Assembly: GCA_947561585.1 (NCBI GenBank)
Contig: CANNZV010002505.1
Coordinates: forward strand, 1-64,000
DNA: 64,000 nucleotides
Origin: Caprella mutica
Lineage: Eukaryota > Arthropoda > Malacostraca > Amphipoda > Caprellidae
Direction of reading: 5' to 3'
Position 1 is the first letter of the stretch, and each line of letters starts with the position of its first letter. The notes beneath the pieces are model-generated. The model ran no database searches, had not been told where the DNA came from, and worked only from the letters and a program-made list of their open reading frames with translations. Both the position numbers and the translations under genes were made by a program. Below are positions 1 through 12,080 of the stretch, one piece after another.

Positions 1-640
1 GGATCATCAGGACACACTTAGGATCATCAGGACACACTTAGGATCGTCAGGACACACTTAGGATCATCAGGACACACTTAGGATCATCAGGACACCCATA
101 GGATCATCAGGACACACTTAGGATCATCAGGACACACACAGGATCATCAGGACACACATAGGATCATCAGGACACACATAGGATCATCAGGACACACATA
201 GGATCATCAGGACACACATAGGATCATCAGGACACACTTAGGATCATCAGGACACACTTAGGATCATCAGGACACACATAGGATCATCAGGACACACTTA
301 GGATCATCAGGACACCCATAGTATCAACAGGACACACTTAGGATCAATAGGACACACTTAGGATCAATAGGACACACTTAGGATCAATAGGACACACTTA
401 GGTTCAACTGTACACACTTAAGACCTGGAGGAAACTCTTAGGATCAACAAGACACACATAAGATCAACAGGACACACTTAGGATCAATAGGACACATTTA
501 GGATCAATAGGACCCACTTAAGATCTACAGGAAACTCTTAAGATTAACAGGACACACATAAGATCTACAGGACACACTTTTGATCAACAAGACACACTTA
601 AGATCCATAGGACACACATATGGATCAAGAGGACACACGT
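1..640. repeat. 20-bp minisatellite, about 32 copies
   Basis: Tandem copies of a 20-bp unit (GGATCATCAGGACACACTTA). Copies are nearly identical up to about 300 and increasingly diverged after that (GGATCAATAG and AGATCTACAG variants). The array is cut by the left edge of the window, so its true length is unknown. The homogeneous-to-degenerate gradient suggests turnover at the left side and decay at the right edge. Confidence 0.95.
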
Positions 641-894
641 ATAGCAACAATTAATGTATAAGAATAGAGAAGATAAATATGAATAGAGAACATACATAGA
701 AACAAGGAGATAAAACACACTTGATTTTGTAACAGATATATAGAAAGTAAAAGTATTCTAGAGAATTAATGTAGTAAGCAATAGCTAAGTTAGTAACAAA
801 TTTTCTAATTTTTGTCTCATATCTCAATACTAAATAGATTGTTAATTAATATTAATAAACTTTAGGATATATAGCTTAAATAGAAAGACGGTAT

Positions 895-1065
895 CCAACA
901 TACAACCATTGGTCATAAAATTCATTGTCAGGTCCAGGTTTTTCCACCCTTCTCCTGATGATGAATAGAAATCTTTCTATTCGAAAGCTTGATATCTGAA
1001 AAAACCTTCAACGCAGAGTTTAAATAACCTCTATTATTATGGATTTCCCGTTGAGTTTGAATCTT
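895..1065 (+). mobile_element. Penelope-like element fragment (terminal repeat region)
   Basis: This stretch holds a hammerhead-ribozyme-like core (described separately). It is homologous over about 100 bp to a second copy at 59865-59995 on the opposite strand: both contain CTCCTGA.GATGAATAG, then CGAAAG, then CTTCAACG and AGTTTAAA, in the same order. The terminal repeats of Penelope-like retroelements are known to carry hammerhead motifs of the form CTGATGA-stem-GAAA. No reverse transcriptase or GIY-YIG coding remains, so this is a short, probably 5'-truncated relic. Boundaries are approximate and family assignment rests on the ribozyme core plus interspersion. Confidence 0.55.
936..1007 (+). 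ncRNA. Hammerhead ribozyme-like motif, minimal type I
   Basis: CTGATGA sits at 955-961. It is followed, after one nucleotide, by a perfect 8-bp stem (GAATAGAA 963-970 with TTCTATTC 975-982, loop ATCT), and then directly by GAA plus the palindrome AGCT and a T (983-990). That is the order of the catalytic core: CUGAUGA, stem II, GAA, a minimal self-complementary stem III, then the cleavage nucleotide (after T990). The distal part of stem I is offered by AGGTTTTTC (936-944) and GAAAAAACCT (998-1007) with one bulge; only two pairs adjoin the core. Minimal hammerheads of Penelope-like elements use the same palindromic stem III plan. Activity is not shown. Confidence 0.6.
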
Positions 1066-3085
1066 TTCAATAAAAATATATCTATAACAGGATTGTCACG
1101 CATTCAATTTGAAAAATCTAAAACAATTTTTGCAAAAGCCAATCGTGTCAATAAAAAATAGCAATTGAGTTTTACGTTTCTATGGAGTGTAGAATAGAGT
1201 CAGTTGCGCAAATACTCCCGCAAATTTAATTTGTCTCCCGTCAGTTGGCTTGTAAAACAATTTGACAAAGTCACTCAATCTTTAGTCCCTTTTTGATGTG
1301 TTTGCCAGCAAATAAAACAATCAATTTACCTCCACTTGACTTGTTTGTAGTGATAAATGCCTTCAAAACGAGTGAAATGAACGCTTAGTGATTTGAAGTA
1401 ATTGTTAATGGTCTAGAAAATATTTAAAAATCCAGAAAAAATTGGGTATCCGAAAATCGTTTGAAATTATAGATTAAGGATTTTTAGATTTCTAATAGAT
1501 TTCATTTCAAATTATTATTGGTCTTTATCAAATATATGATGAATATATTCAATATATCAGATTATGTATGTAGAACATTTGCATATATTATGGCGATTTG
1601 AACATTTACTACTACTCGTCAATTTATTTTCGATATTACACCTTGTGTGACTAATATTCCTAAAAGCTGGTAGCTGCAATCCAAGAAAAATGTTCTATCC
1701 AGTGAACAAATTGGAGACAAGGATTCTGCCTATCCTTCTGATTGGCTTCCATGTCGTTAATCTTTGCCGCGACTGAGTGGATGAGGTATAAGATATGCAC
1801 GGAAAAATAGCGCCCACCCAAATCAAAACCTACATGATACTATTGTTTGTCTGCGATAATGAAAGAGATAAAAGATTTTCTTTAGACTCATCCATTTCCT
1901 TTGACGGAGTAGGCTCTTGGTAACTAATTATCGTCTAGACAATGATGAATGAATTGGCGATTTTTCTGTTTCCAAATCAAAGCTGATGGGTTGTTCCGTT
2001 GATTTTGTTGATGGTTAGACTCCTTTTTTGAAGGATTCTTCATTCTGCTTGGTTTGAATTTTTGAATTCAGAGAGACCTGAGATGCTTGAAGTTATGAAG
2101 CTGGCTCCTGTAAAAACGTCGTGTTGATGTTTCCAATGAAAAGTTTGATCAACTTATATCCTTTTTGTGTTCAGTTTTTGTTCAGTAATTCATGATACTG
2201 AAGAGTTTCCGTGTTCGAATTTCAACGGTGCAAATTTATACTTGTTTTTCGATCCCTCTTTCAATTCTGAAAATCTCCAGAGCTGGGAGAAATAGCTTCA
2301 TCCAATATTTTCAAATTTAAGATTCTCGTCGTGGTATTTTTCATCGATGTCCGTTACTGATGGATCCTCACTCGATTTTTGATCACAATATCTCGACGGT
2401 TGGCTTGAAAAATATCTCGGCAGAGTTTAATTAAACGGTGAGGAGTAAACATTCCTGGAAATAAGAATTGTACTGATACTAGATGACGTTTCCTAGTTCG
2501 ATGTCAAACAAATTTAATTTGCTTATTCTTTGGAATATGATGATTTTATTCTTCTTTCTTTACTATAGTTTTCTTATTTAGACTAATTTGATGACTATAG
2601 AACAATATTATATAACTTTTATTTCTGCCCACATCCATCAAGAAAAAAGGTAGTAATTTGAACCTTCTAATTGTTAGACCAGAAAATAAAAGAAACAACC
2701 AATTGATGTCAAATAATGTTTTAAAAATAAATCTTTATTTTACTGTCGTTTTACCTACTGTTTTAAATTTTAATTATAGTGTTTTGAATATTTCATAAAT
2801 TTGTATATATACACTGAAAATATCAGTTTCACAATAAACAATAAAGTATAATCCAAATCAACACAAACTGCATCTTCACTTGCATATCCAATATTCCTGC
2901 TCCCGCCGTGTATGCGTATCCAATATCCATTTCTCTGCAGACTCCCTCTTGGATAACTTTAAGCCCCTGAACATCACAGCGAGCACTCAATAGCAATCAT
3001 CCATGTTGATGAGTCACAGCCAAACAAAAATAGAAACTGTTTTTCTCCACAGTGTCTGCCCTATTAAAGACGACAGATCGAGTGA
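1066..3085. other. No gene seen; single-copy-looking AT-rich DNA
   Basis: About 2 kb without tandem repeats or a reading frame of note. The stretch 1680-2420 is somewhat less AT-rich than its surroundings and looks like unique sequence. I see no splice-bounded open stretch that I would call an exon. It could hold conserved non-coding sequence, which only a comparison with relatives would show. Confidence 0.5.
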
Positions 3086-6000
3086 TAGATTGGGGTAGGT
3101 AGAGTTATAACTCACAGATGAGTAGGTAGAGTTATAACTCAGAGATGAATAGGTAGAGTTATAACTCAGAGATGAATAGGTAGAGTTATAACTCAGAGAT
3201 GAATAGGTAGAGTTATAACTCAGAGGTGAATAGGTAGAGTTATAACTCAGAGGTGAATAGGTAGAGTTATAACTCAGAGGTGAGTAGGTAGAGTTATAAC
3301 TCAGAGATGAGTAGGTAGAGTTATAACTCAGAGATGAGTAGGTAGAGATATAACTCAGAGATGAATAGATAGAGTTGTAACTCAGAGATGAGTAGGTAGA
3401 GTTATAACTCAGAGATGAGTAGGTAGAGATATAACTCAGAGATGAATAGATAGAGTTGTAACTCAGAGATGAGTAGGTAGAGTTATAACTCAGAGATGAG
3501 TAGGTAGAGTTATAACTCAGAGATGAGTAGGTAGAGTTATAACTCAGAGATGAGTAGGTAGAGTTATAACTCAGAGATGAGTAGGTAGAGTTATAACTCA
3601 GAGATGAGTAGGTAGAGATATAACTCAGAGATGAATAGATAGAGTTGTAACTCAGAGATGAGTAGGTAGAGTTATAACTCAGAGATGAGTAGGTAGAGAT
3701 ATAACTCAGAGATGAATAGATAGAGTTGTAACTCAGAGATGAGTAGGTAGAGTTATAACTCAGAGATGAGTAGGTAGAGTTATAACTCAGAGATGAGTAG
3801 GTAGAGTTATAACTCAGAGATGAGTAGGTAGAGTTATAACTCAGAGATGAGTAGGTAGAGTTATAACTCAGAGATGAGTAGGTAGAGTTATAACTCAGAG
3901 ATGAGTAGGTAGAGATATAACTCAGAGATGAATAGATAGAGTTGTAACTCAGAGATGAGTAGGTAGAGTTATAACTCAGAGATGAGTAGGTAGAGTTATA
4001 ACTCAGAGATGAGTAGGTAGAGTTATAACTCAGAGATGAGTAGGTAGAGTTATAACTCAGAGATGAGTAGGTAGAGTTATAACTCAGAGATGAGTAGGTA
4101 GAGTTATAACTCAGAGATGAGTAGGTAGAGTTATAACTCAGAGATGAGTAGGTAGAGATATAACTCAGAGATGAGTAGGTAGAGTTATAACTCAGAGATG
4201 AGTAGGTAGAGTTATAACTCAGAGATGAGTAGGTAGAGTTATAACTCGGAGATGAGTAGGTAGAGTTATAACTCAGAGATGAGTAGGTAGAGTTATAACT
4301 CAGAGATGAGTAGGTAGAGTTATAACTCAGAGATGAGTAGGTAGAGTTATAACTCAGAGATGAGTAGGTAGAGTTATAACTCAGAGATGAGTAGGTAGAG
4401 TTATAACTCAGAGATGAGTAGGTAGAGTTATAACTCAGAGATGAGTAGGTAGAGTTATAACTCAGAGATGAGTAGGTAGAGTTATAACTCAGAGATGAGT
4501 AGGTAGAGATATAACTCAGAGATGATATAGGTAGAGTTATAACTCAGAGATGAGTAGGTAGAGTTATAACTCAGAGATGAGTAGGTAGAGTTATAACTCA
4601 GAGATGAGTAGGTAGAGATATAACTCAGAGATGATATAGGTAGAGTTATAACTCAGAGATGAGTAGGTAGAGATATAACTCAGAGGTGAATAGGTAGAGT
4701 TATAACTCGGAGATGAGTAGGCAGAGTTATAACTCAGAGATGAGTAGGTAGAGTTATAACTCAGAGATGAGTAGGTAGAGTTATAACTCAGAGATGAGTA
4801 GGTAGAGTTATAACTCAGAGATGAGTAGGTAGAGTTATAACTCAGAGATGAGTAGGTAGAGTTATAACTCAGAGATGAGTAGGTAGAGTTATAACTCAGA
4901 GATGAGTAGGTAGAGTTATAACTCAGAGATGAGTAGGTAGAGTTATAACTCAGAGATGAGTAGGTAGAGTTATAACTCAGAGATGAGTAGGTAGAGTTAT
5001 AACTCAGAGATGAGTAGGTAGAGTTATAACTCAGAGATGAGTAGGTAGAGATATAACTCAGAGATGAGTAGGTAGAGTTATAACTCAGAGATGAGTAGGT
5101 AGAGATATAACTCAGAGATGAGTAGGTAGAGTTATAACTCAGAGATGAGTAGGTAGAGTTATAACTCAGAGATGAGTAGGTAGAGTTATAACTCAGAGAT
5201 GAGTAGGTAGAGATATAACTCAGAGATGAGTAGGTAGAGTTATAACTCAGAGATGAGTAGGTAGAGATATAACTCAGAGATGAATAGATAGAGTTGTAAC
5301 TCAGAGATGAGTAGGTAGAGTTATAACTCAGAGATGAGTAGGTAGAGTTATAACTCAGAGATGAGTAGGTAGAGTTATAACTCAGAGATGAGTAGGTAGA
5401 GTTATAACTCAGAGATGAGTAGGTAGAGTTATAACTCAGAGATGAGTAGGTAGAGTTATAACTCAGAGATGAGTAGGTAGAGTTATAACTCAGAGATGAG
5501 TAGGTAGAGATATAACTCAGAGATGAGTAGGTAGAGTTATAACTCAGAGATGAGTAGGTAGAGTTATAACTCAGAGATGAGTAGGTAGAGTTATAACTCG
5601 GAGATGAGTAGGTAGAGTTATAACTCAGAGATGAGTAGGTAGAGTTATAACTCAGAGATGAGTAGGTAGAGTTATAACTCAGAGATGAGTAGGTAGAGTT
5701 ATAACTCAGAGATGAGTAGGTAGAGTTATAACTCAGAGATGAGTAGGTAGAGTTATAACTCAGAGATGAGTAGGTAGAGTTATAACTCAGAGATGAGTAG
5801 GTAGAGTTATAACTCAGAGATGAGTAGGTAGAGTTATAACTCAGAGATGAGTAGGTAGAGATATAACTCAGAGATGATATAGGTAGAGTTATAACTCAGA
5901 GATGAGTAGGTAGAGTTATAACTCAGAGATGAGTAGGTAGAGTTATAACTCAGAGATGAGTAGGTAGAGATATAACTCAGAGATGATATAGGTAGAGTTA

Positions 6001-8309
6001 TAACTCAGAGATGAGTAGGTAGAGATATAACTCAGAGGTGAATAGGTAGAGTTATAACTCGGAGATGAGTAGGCAGAGTTATAACTCAGAGATGAGTAGG
6101 TAGAGTTATAACTCAGAGATGAGTAGGTAGAGTTATAACTCAGAGATGAGTAGGTAGAGTTATAACTCAGAGATGAGTAGGTAGATTTATAACTCAGAGA
6201 TGAGTAGGTAGAGTTATAACTCAGAGATGAGTAGGTAGAGTTATAACTCAGAGATGAGTAGGTAGAGTTATAACTCAGAGATGAGTAGGTAGAGTTATAA
6301 CTCAGAGATGAGTAGGTAGAGTTATAACTCAGAGATGAGTAGGTAGAGATATAACTCAGAGATGAGTAGGTAGAGTTATAACTCAGAGATGAGTAGGTAG
6401 AGATATAACTCAGAGATGAGTAGGTAGAGTTATAACTCAGAGATGAGTAGGTAGAGTTATAACTCAGAGATGAGTAGGTAGAGTTATAACTCAGAGATGA
6501 GTAGGTAGAGATATAACTCAGAGATGAGTAGGTAGAGTTATAACTCAGAGATGAGTAGGTAGAGTTATAACTCAGAGATGAGTAGGTAGAGTTATAACTC
6601 AGAGATGAGTAGGTAGAGTTATAACTCAGAGATGAGTAGGTAGAGTTATAACTCAGAGATGAGTAGGTAGAGTTATAACTCAGAGATGAGTAGGTAGAGT
6701 TATAACTCAGAGATGAGTAGGTAGAGATATAACTCAGAGATGAGTAGGTAGAGTTATAACTCAGAGATGAGTAGGTAGAGATATAACTCAGAGATGAGTA
6801 GGTAGAGTTATAACTCAGAGATGAGTAGGTAGAGTTATAACTCAGAGATGAGTAGGTAGAGTTATAACTCAGAGATGAGTAGGTAGAGATATAACTCAGA
6901 GATGAGTAGGTAGAGTTATAACTCAGAGATGAGTAGGTAGAGTTATAACTCAGAGATGAGTAGGTAGAGTTATAACTCAGAGATGAGTAGGTAGAGATAT
7001 AACTCAGAGATGAGTAGGTAGAGTTATAACTCAGAGATGAGTAGGTAGAGTTATAACTCAGAGATGAGTAGGTAGAGTTATAACTCAGAGATGAGTAGGT
7101 AGAGATATAACTCAGAGATGAGTAGGTAGAGTTATAACTCAGAGATGAGTAGGTAGAGTTATAACTCAGAGATGAGTAGGTAGAGTTATAACTCAGAGAT
7201 GAATAGGTAGAGATATAACTCAGAGATGAATAGGTAGAGTTATAACTCAGAGATGAGTAGGTAGAGATATAACTCAGAGGTGAATAGGTAGAGTTATAAC
7301 TCAGAGGTGAATAGGTAGAGTTATAACTCAGAGATGAGTAGGTAGAGATATAACTCAGAGATGAGTAGGTAGAGTTATAACTCAGAGATGAGTAGGTAGA
7401 GTTATAACTCAGAGATGATATAGGTAGAGTTATAACTCAGAGATGAGTAGGTAGAGTTATAACTCAGAGATGATATAGGTAGAGTTATAACTCAGAGATG
7501 AGTAGGTAGAGTTATAACTCAGAGATGATATAGGTAGAGTTATAACTCAGAGATGAGTAGGTAGAGTTATAACTCAGAGATGAGTAGGTAGAGTTATAAC
7601 TCAGAGATGAGTAGGTAGAGTTATAACTCAGAGATGATATAGGTAGAGTTATAACTCAGAGATGAGTAGGTAGAGTTATAACTCAGAGATGAGTAGGTAG
7701 AGTTATAACTCAGAGATGAGTAGGTAGAGTTTTAACTCAGAGATGAGTAGGTAGAGTTATAACTCAGAGATGAGTAGGTAGAGTTATAACTCAGAGATGA
7801 TATAGGTAGAGTTATAACTCAGAGATGAGTAGGTAGAGTTATAACTCAGAGATGAGTAGGTAGAGTTATAACTCAGAGATGAGTAGGTAGAGTTATAACT
7901 CAGAGATGAGTAGGTAGAGTTATAACTCAGAGATGAGTAGGTAGAGTTATAACTCAGAGATGAGTAGGTAGAGTTATAACTCAGAGATGATATAGGTAGA
8001 GTTATAACTCGGAGATGAGTAGGTAGAGTTATAACTCAGAGATGAGTAGGTAGAGTTATAACTCAGAGATGAGTAGGTAGAGTTATAACTCAGAGATGAT
8101 ATAGGTAGAGTTATAACTCAGAGATGAGTAGGTAGAGTTATAACTCAGAGATGAGTAGGTAGAGTTATAACTCAGAGATGAGTAGGTAGAGTTATAACTC
8201 AGAGATGATATAGGTAGAGTTATAACTCAGAGATGAGTAGGTAGAGTTATAACTCAGAGATGAGTAGGTAGAGTTATAACTCAGAGATGAGTAGGTAGAG
8301 TTTTAACTT
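3086..8309. repeat. 27-bp minisatellite, about 193 copies, 5.2 kb
   Basis: Largest array of the window. The unit contains GATGAGTAGGTA followed by GAGTTATAACTC, a perfect 12-bp palindrome. Variants are informative: GAGATATAACTC and GAGTTGTAACTC break the palindrome, GATGATATAGG adds one base (28-bp unit), and GAATAGATAG and GGTGAATAGG are point variants. They occur at regular multiples of the unit, showing higher-order organisation (next entry). Both ends grade into unique sequence. All frames contain stops, so no protein is implied. Confidence 0.97.
3930..6540. repeat. Higher-order duplication inside the 27-bp array (offset 1352 bp)
   Basis: Rare variants recur at one constant offset. GAATAGATAG occurs at 3930 and 5282; the ACTCGG variant at 4247 and 5599; the 28-bp unit at 4521 and 5873 and again at 4630 and 5982; GGCAGAG at 4721 and 6073. 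Every offset is 1352 bp, which is 50 units plus the two extra bases of the 28-bp units. Beyond about 5050 the offset becomes 1298 bp (5048 to 6346, 5102 to 6400, 5210 to 6508), a two-unit deletion or gain. So a block of about 1.3 kb was duplicated in tandem. Confidence 0.85.
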
Positions 8310-8529
8310 ATTATAAATCTTTTAAGTCAATAATAAATTATATTGTGGTAAAAGCTATGAATTATTTCCAATAAATGATATTTCACAAAATACAAAAATT
8401 TGATAGGAAGCATATGTAGTTGTACACAGTTTCTTATTTATAGAATTTATTGACTTACATGGGAAAGTGTTACTGTATATCAGTTTATAGCTAAAATCCT
8501 AGGTTTTGTAACGCTACTTTGTTCTTTTG

Positions 8530-9759
8530 AATATTTCAGACGCTAAGTGGCCACCTCGAACTGCTAAACATTCATGCATTTTTTTGATGGTTGATGACAT
8601 GGCCATCTAGCTGTAGCGAGATATAATCAATTCTGTTGATTTCAACCATGATGTTTGCGTCGAAATCTTCAGTTGTAGTGGGGTTGTTCCTGTATAGTTT
8701 GCTTTTCAAATAACCTCTCGAATAAAAATCAGGAACTGTTAGGTCGGGAGATTCAATATCACCAAATTTTGAAATTAACTTTCTAGGAGATTTATTCCTC
8801 AGAGCAGCCATTGAAACTCGTTCTGTGTGGCATGTGGCACCGTCTTGCTGAAAATAACAATTACCAAGTTGTTTTTTTCTGATACTAAAGGGAAAAAGTA
8901 ATCATTGAACATCTTTAAATAACGTTCTGTATCAACAGTGGCTGCAATGCCAATCAGTTTTTCATAAAGGGATTCAGCAACTTCGCACCAAACTATTTCC
9001 CGTTGAGAATGAATAGATTAGGAATGGATATTTTAACGGTTTCGACTTGCACAAGCTGTTCAATTTTGTTTTAAACAATACCATCCAAGTAGAAGTGAGC
9101 TTCATCTGACATGATGATAAGTTCTTCCATGTAATTATGGTTAATATCGATTATTTCGATAACCGACGAAGAAAGCTGTCTTCATTTGTCCATAATTTGT
9201 ACATTAACTGTTTGGACAGTTTGAATCTTGTCGGGTTTCAACAATACGTCTTTCTTACCATTTTTTTCAGCACAACTGTACCTATTACCCCACTTGTGCA
9301 ATTCGTCTAAATGATAAATTCGGAGTACAATACGCATGATCGCTTCAACGTTTTGCTCTGTCCGTACTCTCAGTCTTCCAGTTGGCTTTCGAGGTGAAAA
9401 TTTGCCAGTTGCTGGGAAGTTCTTGACACATCGTTTAATAAGTTTTACAGAAGGAGATTAAATATGTTGAACCTGATCTTGAATGCTCGTTTAGCAGCAA
9501 TAACACTTTCGGAAAGAAAAAACTGCTGTACTGCGAAGATTGTAAGTTGCAGCGACGAATATCCAGCCATGATGTAGTAATACGGTTTGAATTTACTGTT
9601 CTCACTGTTAGACATAGTTCAGCATAGATACGTTTTTATGTTCAGAAAACTGCATTAATTTTCTACTCTTTAGACGAGTGTGTAAAATATTACAATTTAA
9701 TAAATTCATATTGACTGTATAGTTATTTTCAAACTGCCCATTTTTTTTCTCACCCTGTA
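8530..9759 (-). pseudogene. Decayed mariner-type (IS630/Tc1/mariner superfamily) transposase
   Basis: Conceptual translation on the minus strand, with several stops and frame changes, gives a recognisable transposase order. It begins at an ATG at 9613-9615 with an N-terminal helix-turn-helix-like region (SESVIAAKRAFK). Next come KNFPATGKFSPRKPTGR near 9370-9420, DEAHFYLDG near 9090 (first catalytic Asp region), and FQQDGATCHTERVSMAALRN near 8800-8860 (second catalytic Asp in QQDG). The C-terminal SPDLTVPDF...GYLKSKLY block at about 8690-8750 lies in a 79-codon open stretch. One terminal inverted repeat end is visible at 9749-9759 (CACCCTGTA, ending in a TA). No matching end is seen on the other side, so the element is truncated there, possibly against the 27-bp array. 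It is an inactive relic. Confidence 0.88.
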
Positions 9760-10370
9760 TTAGCCAATTAAATTATTCACTCATCTTATCGATCCTCAAG
9801 AGAAACTTTAATGGAATAATTTGCTACTTAATTCACAGATTTGTAATATAATTCATTAATGGAGAGTAAAGATTTGCATATATATGTACTTGATAAGATC
9901 CAATCTGCAATAGCAATCACTTGGAGTGTAGGAACGCTATAAAATGGGCCATAAAATGTTTCAATTTTATCAGATCTAGACTCTGTTCAACTAGAATAAT
10001 GAACTGTCACTGATTTAGTTGAAACTTCATTGTTTGTAAATCAAAGACCAATTCATTGCGGCTATTACCATCAAAAACACCAAAGCATATCTTCGCAACC
10101 CTGTAAACTCATCAGACTAAATCACCCTCTTCCCTCCAGATCTAATCTCAATAAAATGGAAAGGAGAACGTAAAAGAAAATGTGAACTCTGTAAATTTAA
10201 TGACTCATACCGGAGAACTGTATTAGGCTCAGTGATTTATAGTTAACTTTATTATTGGTACCTGCTTAGTGAACGGTGATTTTCTACCAAGTAGAACAGT
10301 GAACCAATTACCGGTTGCTTATTTTTCATTGCAAGATATTGGATGGGAATTTTTAATGGTTGTTATATAA
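9760..10370. other. No gene seen
   Basis: AT-rich sequence between the mariner relic and the next MITE. No tandem repeat, inverted repeat or coding stretch is apparent. Confidence 0.5.
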
Positions 10371-10653
10371 GATGATGCGCAGGTTCTTTTAAGTCTCTCC
10401 ACCAGACTTTTTGCTAAGCTCCTCCTACATTTTCCACAAGATATTTGAATCATATAAGAAAAATCGATGAAAGTTATTATTTATTTAAATTGGTATCCAT
10501 GATACCTGCAGGCATCAAGGATACCAACTGAAATAAATAATAATTTTCATCGATTTTTCTTATATGATTCAAATATCTTTTAAAAATTGTAGGAGGAGCT
10601 TAGCAAAAAGTCTGGTGGAAAGACTTAAAAGAATTTGCGTGTGTACGGCCCTT
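10371..10653. mobile_element. Foldback MITE, family A, copy 1
   Basis: Two inverted arms of about 110 bp flank a short centre at 10490-10530. Shared blocks are CACCAGACTTTTTGCTAAGC with its complement near 10600, and GATTCAAATATCTT with its complement. The right end reads GTGTGTACGGCCCTTTAG and matches copy 2 at 38861-39070. No coding capacity. The centre (TTGGTATCCATGATAC) recurs in family B copy 2 at about 28364, so the two families share modules. Confidence 0.8.
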
Positions 10654-10750
10654 TAGTGTATAGATATCAGTTTTATCCATATAATAAACGTATAGTGATA
10701 AGTCATCATGATCCAATATTTCCCATTTGAAATTATTCATCTACTAATAG

Positions 10751-12080
10751 GTAGGGGAGGGTGGTCATCAATGGGACACTGGGAACAATGGGACATGCTG
10801 AATAACTTTTTTATTTGAGGGTAATTTTCAACAAAATCTTAGTGGTAAATTAGGCATACTTCAGTGCATTCACTCGCATTGCATTCAGCGGTCGGGGTGC
10901 AGTCAGCCCTGTGTAAAAGCCGAAACGTGTTTTAGAGGTGGAAAAACTAAATTTTTCGTACTATGTTTCAATTGTTATAAATCTGTTAAATTAACATATA
11001 ATGCTTACGGCATTTTTACATAATATTAAGTAATATGTAAAATATGATCATATGAAAAGATTGCCTTTATACTTTTGTAGTTGAGCTACTATACCCATAT
11101 GTTTTCAAAATGGTGTCATGGTGATCTTTGGGACAGAAGATTTGGTTAACAATGGGACAGTGCCCTATTGTCAACCAAGTTGTCTTGTTACTCCATATGA
11201 ATCAATAAATATCTATTTTTGATACAATAACGTGAACTGTAGCTTCAGGGCTTCTGGTAGAAACAGAGCTTCCAGCTGAAGCGGGACTTTCGACCATGTT
11301 CAAGGGCTTTAGCAATCTGAGGTGATCACAAAGCACTGCATAGAGAACAAATTTCACTAATAAAAGAAAAAGACGCAGCATGATTGCAACTGATACACCA
11401 GAGAAAGAAGAGCTTTCTGCTGGTGCCACTAAGGATAAGGCCTTCGAAATCACTTCATGAAGTGTCCGCCGTAGATGGCCTGTGAACTATTGTTCTTGGT
11501 CTGGAATAGAACTCTCAATTTAACTGATCCATTCGTCTGAAGAACTTAAATCTCTACCGAAAACGTTGGAAATGAAGGTTTATGAACTAGTAGAATTTGA
11601 TTCGTTTTGTAAAACGTATTCTGTTGGCCATAAGCATGAAAAAGATAAATACGAAATATATATTAGGGGAAGATTCGAGTGCAATGAGCTTAATTTTACA
11701 AATGTTCCTGACATGGCATCGATGAGGCTTGAGGACATTAAACTGATATTATATGATTCAACTGAGTGTGGGACAACATAAAGAGATAATTGAAATTTGA
11801 CCATAACCTAAATAATATACGAGTTTGATAAACTGTACCATCGTTCACCAGGGTATGTCCCATTGTTCACCAGTGCTGTTATACAATGGGACAATTTTTT
11901 TTGTTTTTTATTTAATTTTTTTCTAGTCAACAGAATATGTGATATCATTCGAGTTAGTTTCATTTTATAAAGGAATATCAATATTACACATGAATTTTTT
12001 ATTTTTCATACTTTGCCCATAGTAAATGAAATATCAATCTTTCTGTGATTTTTGTCCCATTGATGACCATCCTCCCCTAC
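10751..12080 (+). mobile_element. Pogo-like DNA transposon remnant, 1.33 kb
   Basis: Terminal inverted repeats of about 27 bp with a single mismatch bound the element: GTAGGGGAGG.TGGTCATCAA on the left, its complement at 12054-12080 on the right. The motif GGGACA and its complement TGTCCCATTG recur inside both ends. The interior is degenerate apart from one C-terminal transposase-like segment (separate entry). Length is below that of a full autonomous element, so internal sequence has been lost. TA at 10752-10753 and 12078-12079 is compatible with a TA target duplication. Confidence 0.75.
11566..11781 (+). pseudogene. C-terminal fragment of a pogo/DDE-type transposase
   Basis: A 71-codon open stretch inside the 1.33-kb element. 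It contains VYELVEFDS, then YSVGH, DKYEIYIRGRF, and VPDMASMRLEDIKLIL. This pattern (hydrophobic start, charged strand, then a proline-aspartate segment and a final LEDI-type strand) resembles the C-terminal domain appended to many insect pogo/Tigger-type transposases. The upstream sequence, read on the same strand, contains TDTPEKEELSAGATKDKAFE at about 11388-11450 but is interrupted by stops. I infer a decayed transposase rather than a host gene; the family call is from pattern memory and not from a search. Confidence 0.5.

Noticed and set aside
1..300. TCATCAG in each 20-bp unit, the complement of the hammerhead CTGATGA
   Set aside because: The units lack stem II and GAAA, so it is only a chance heptamer.
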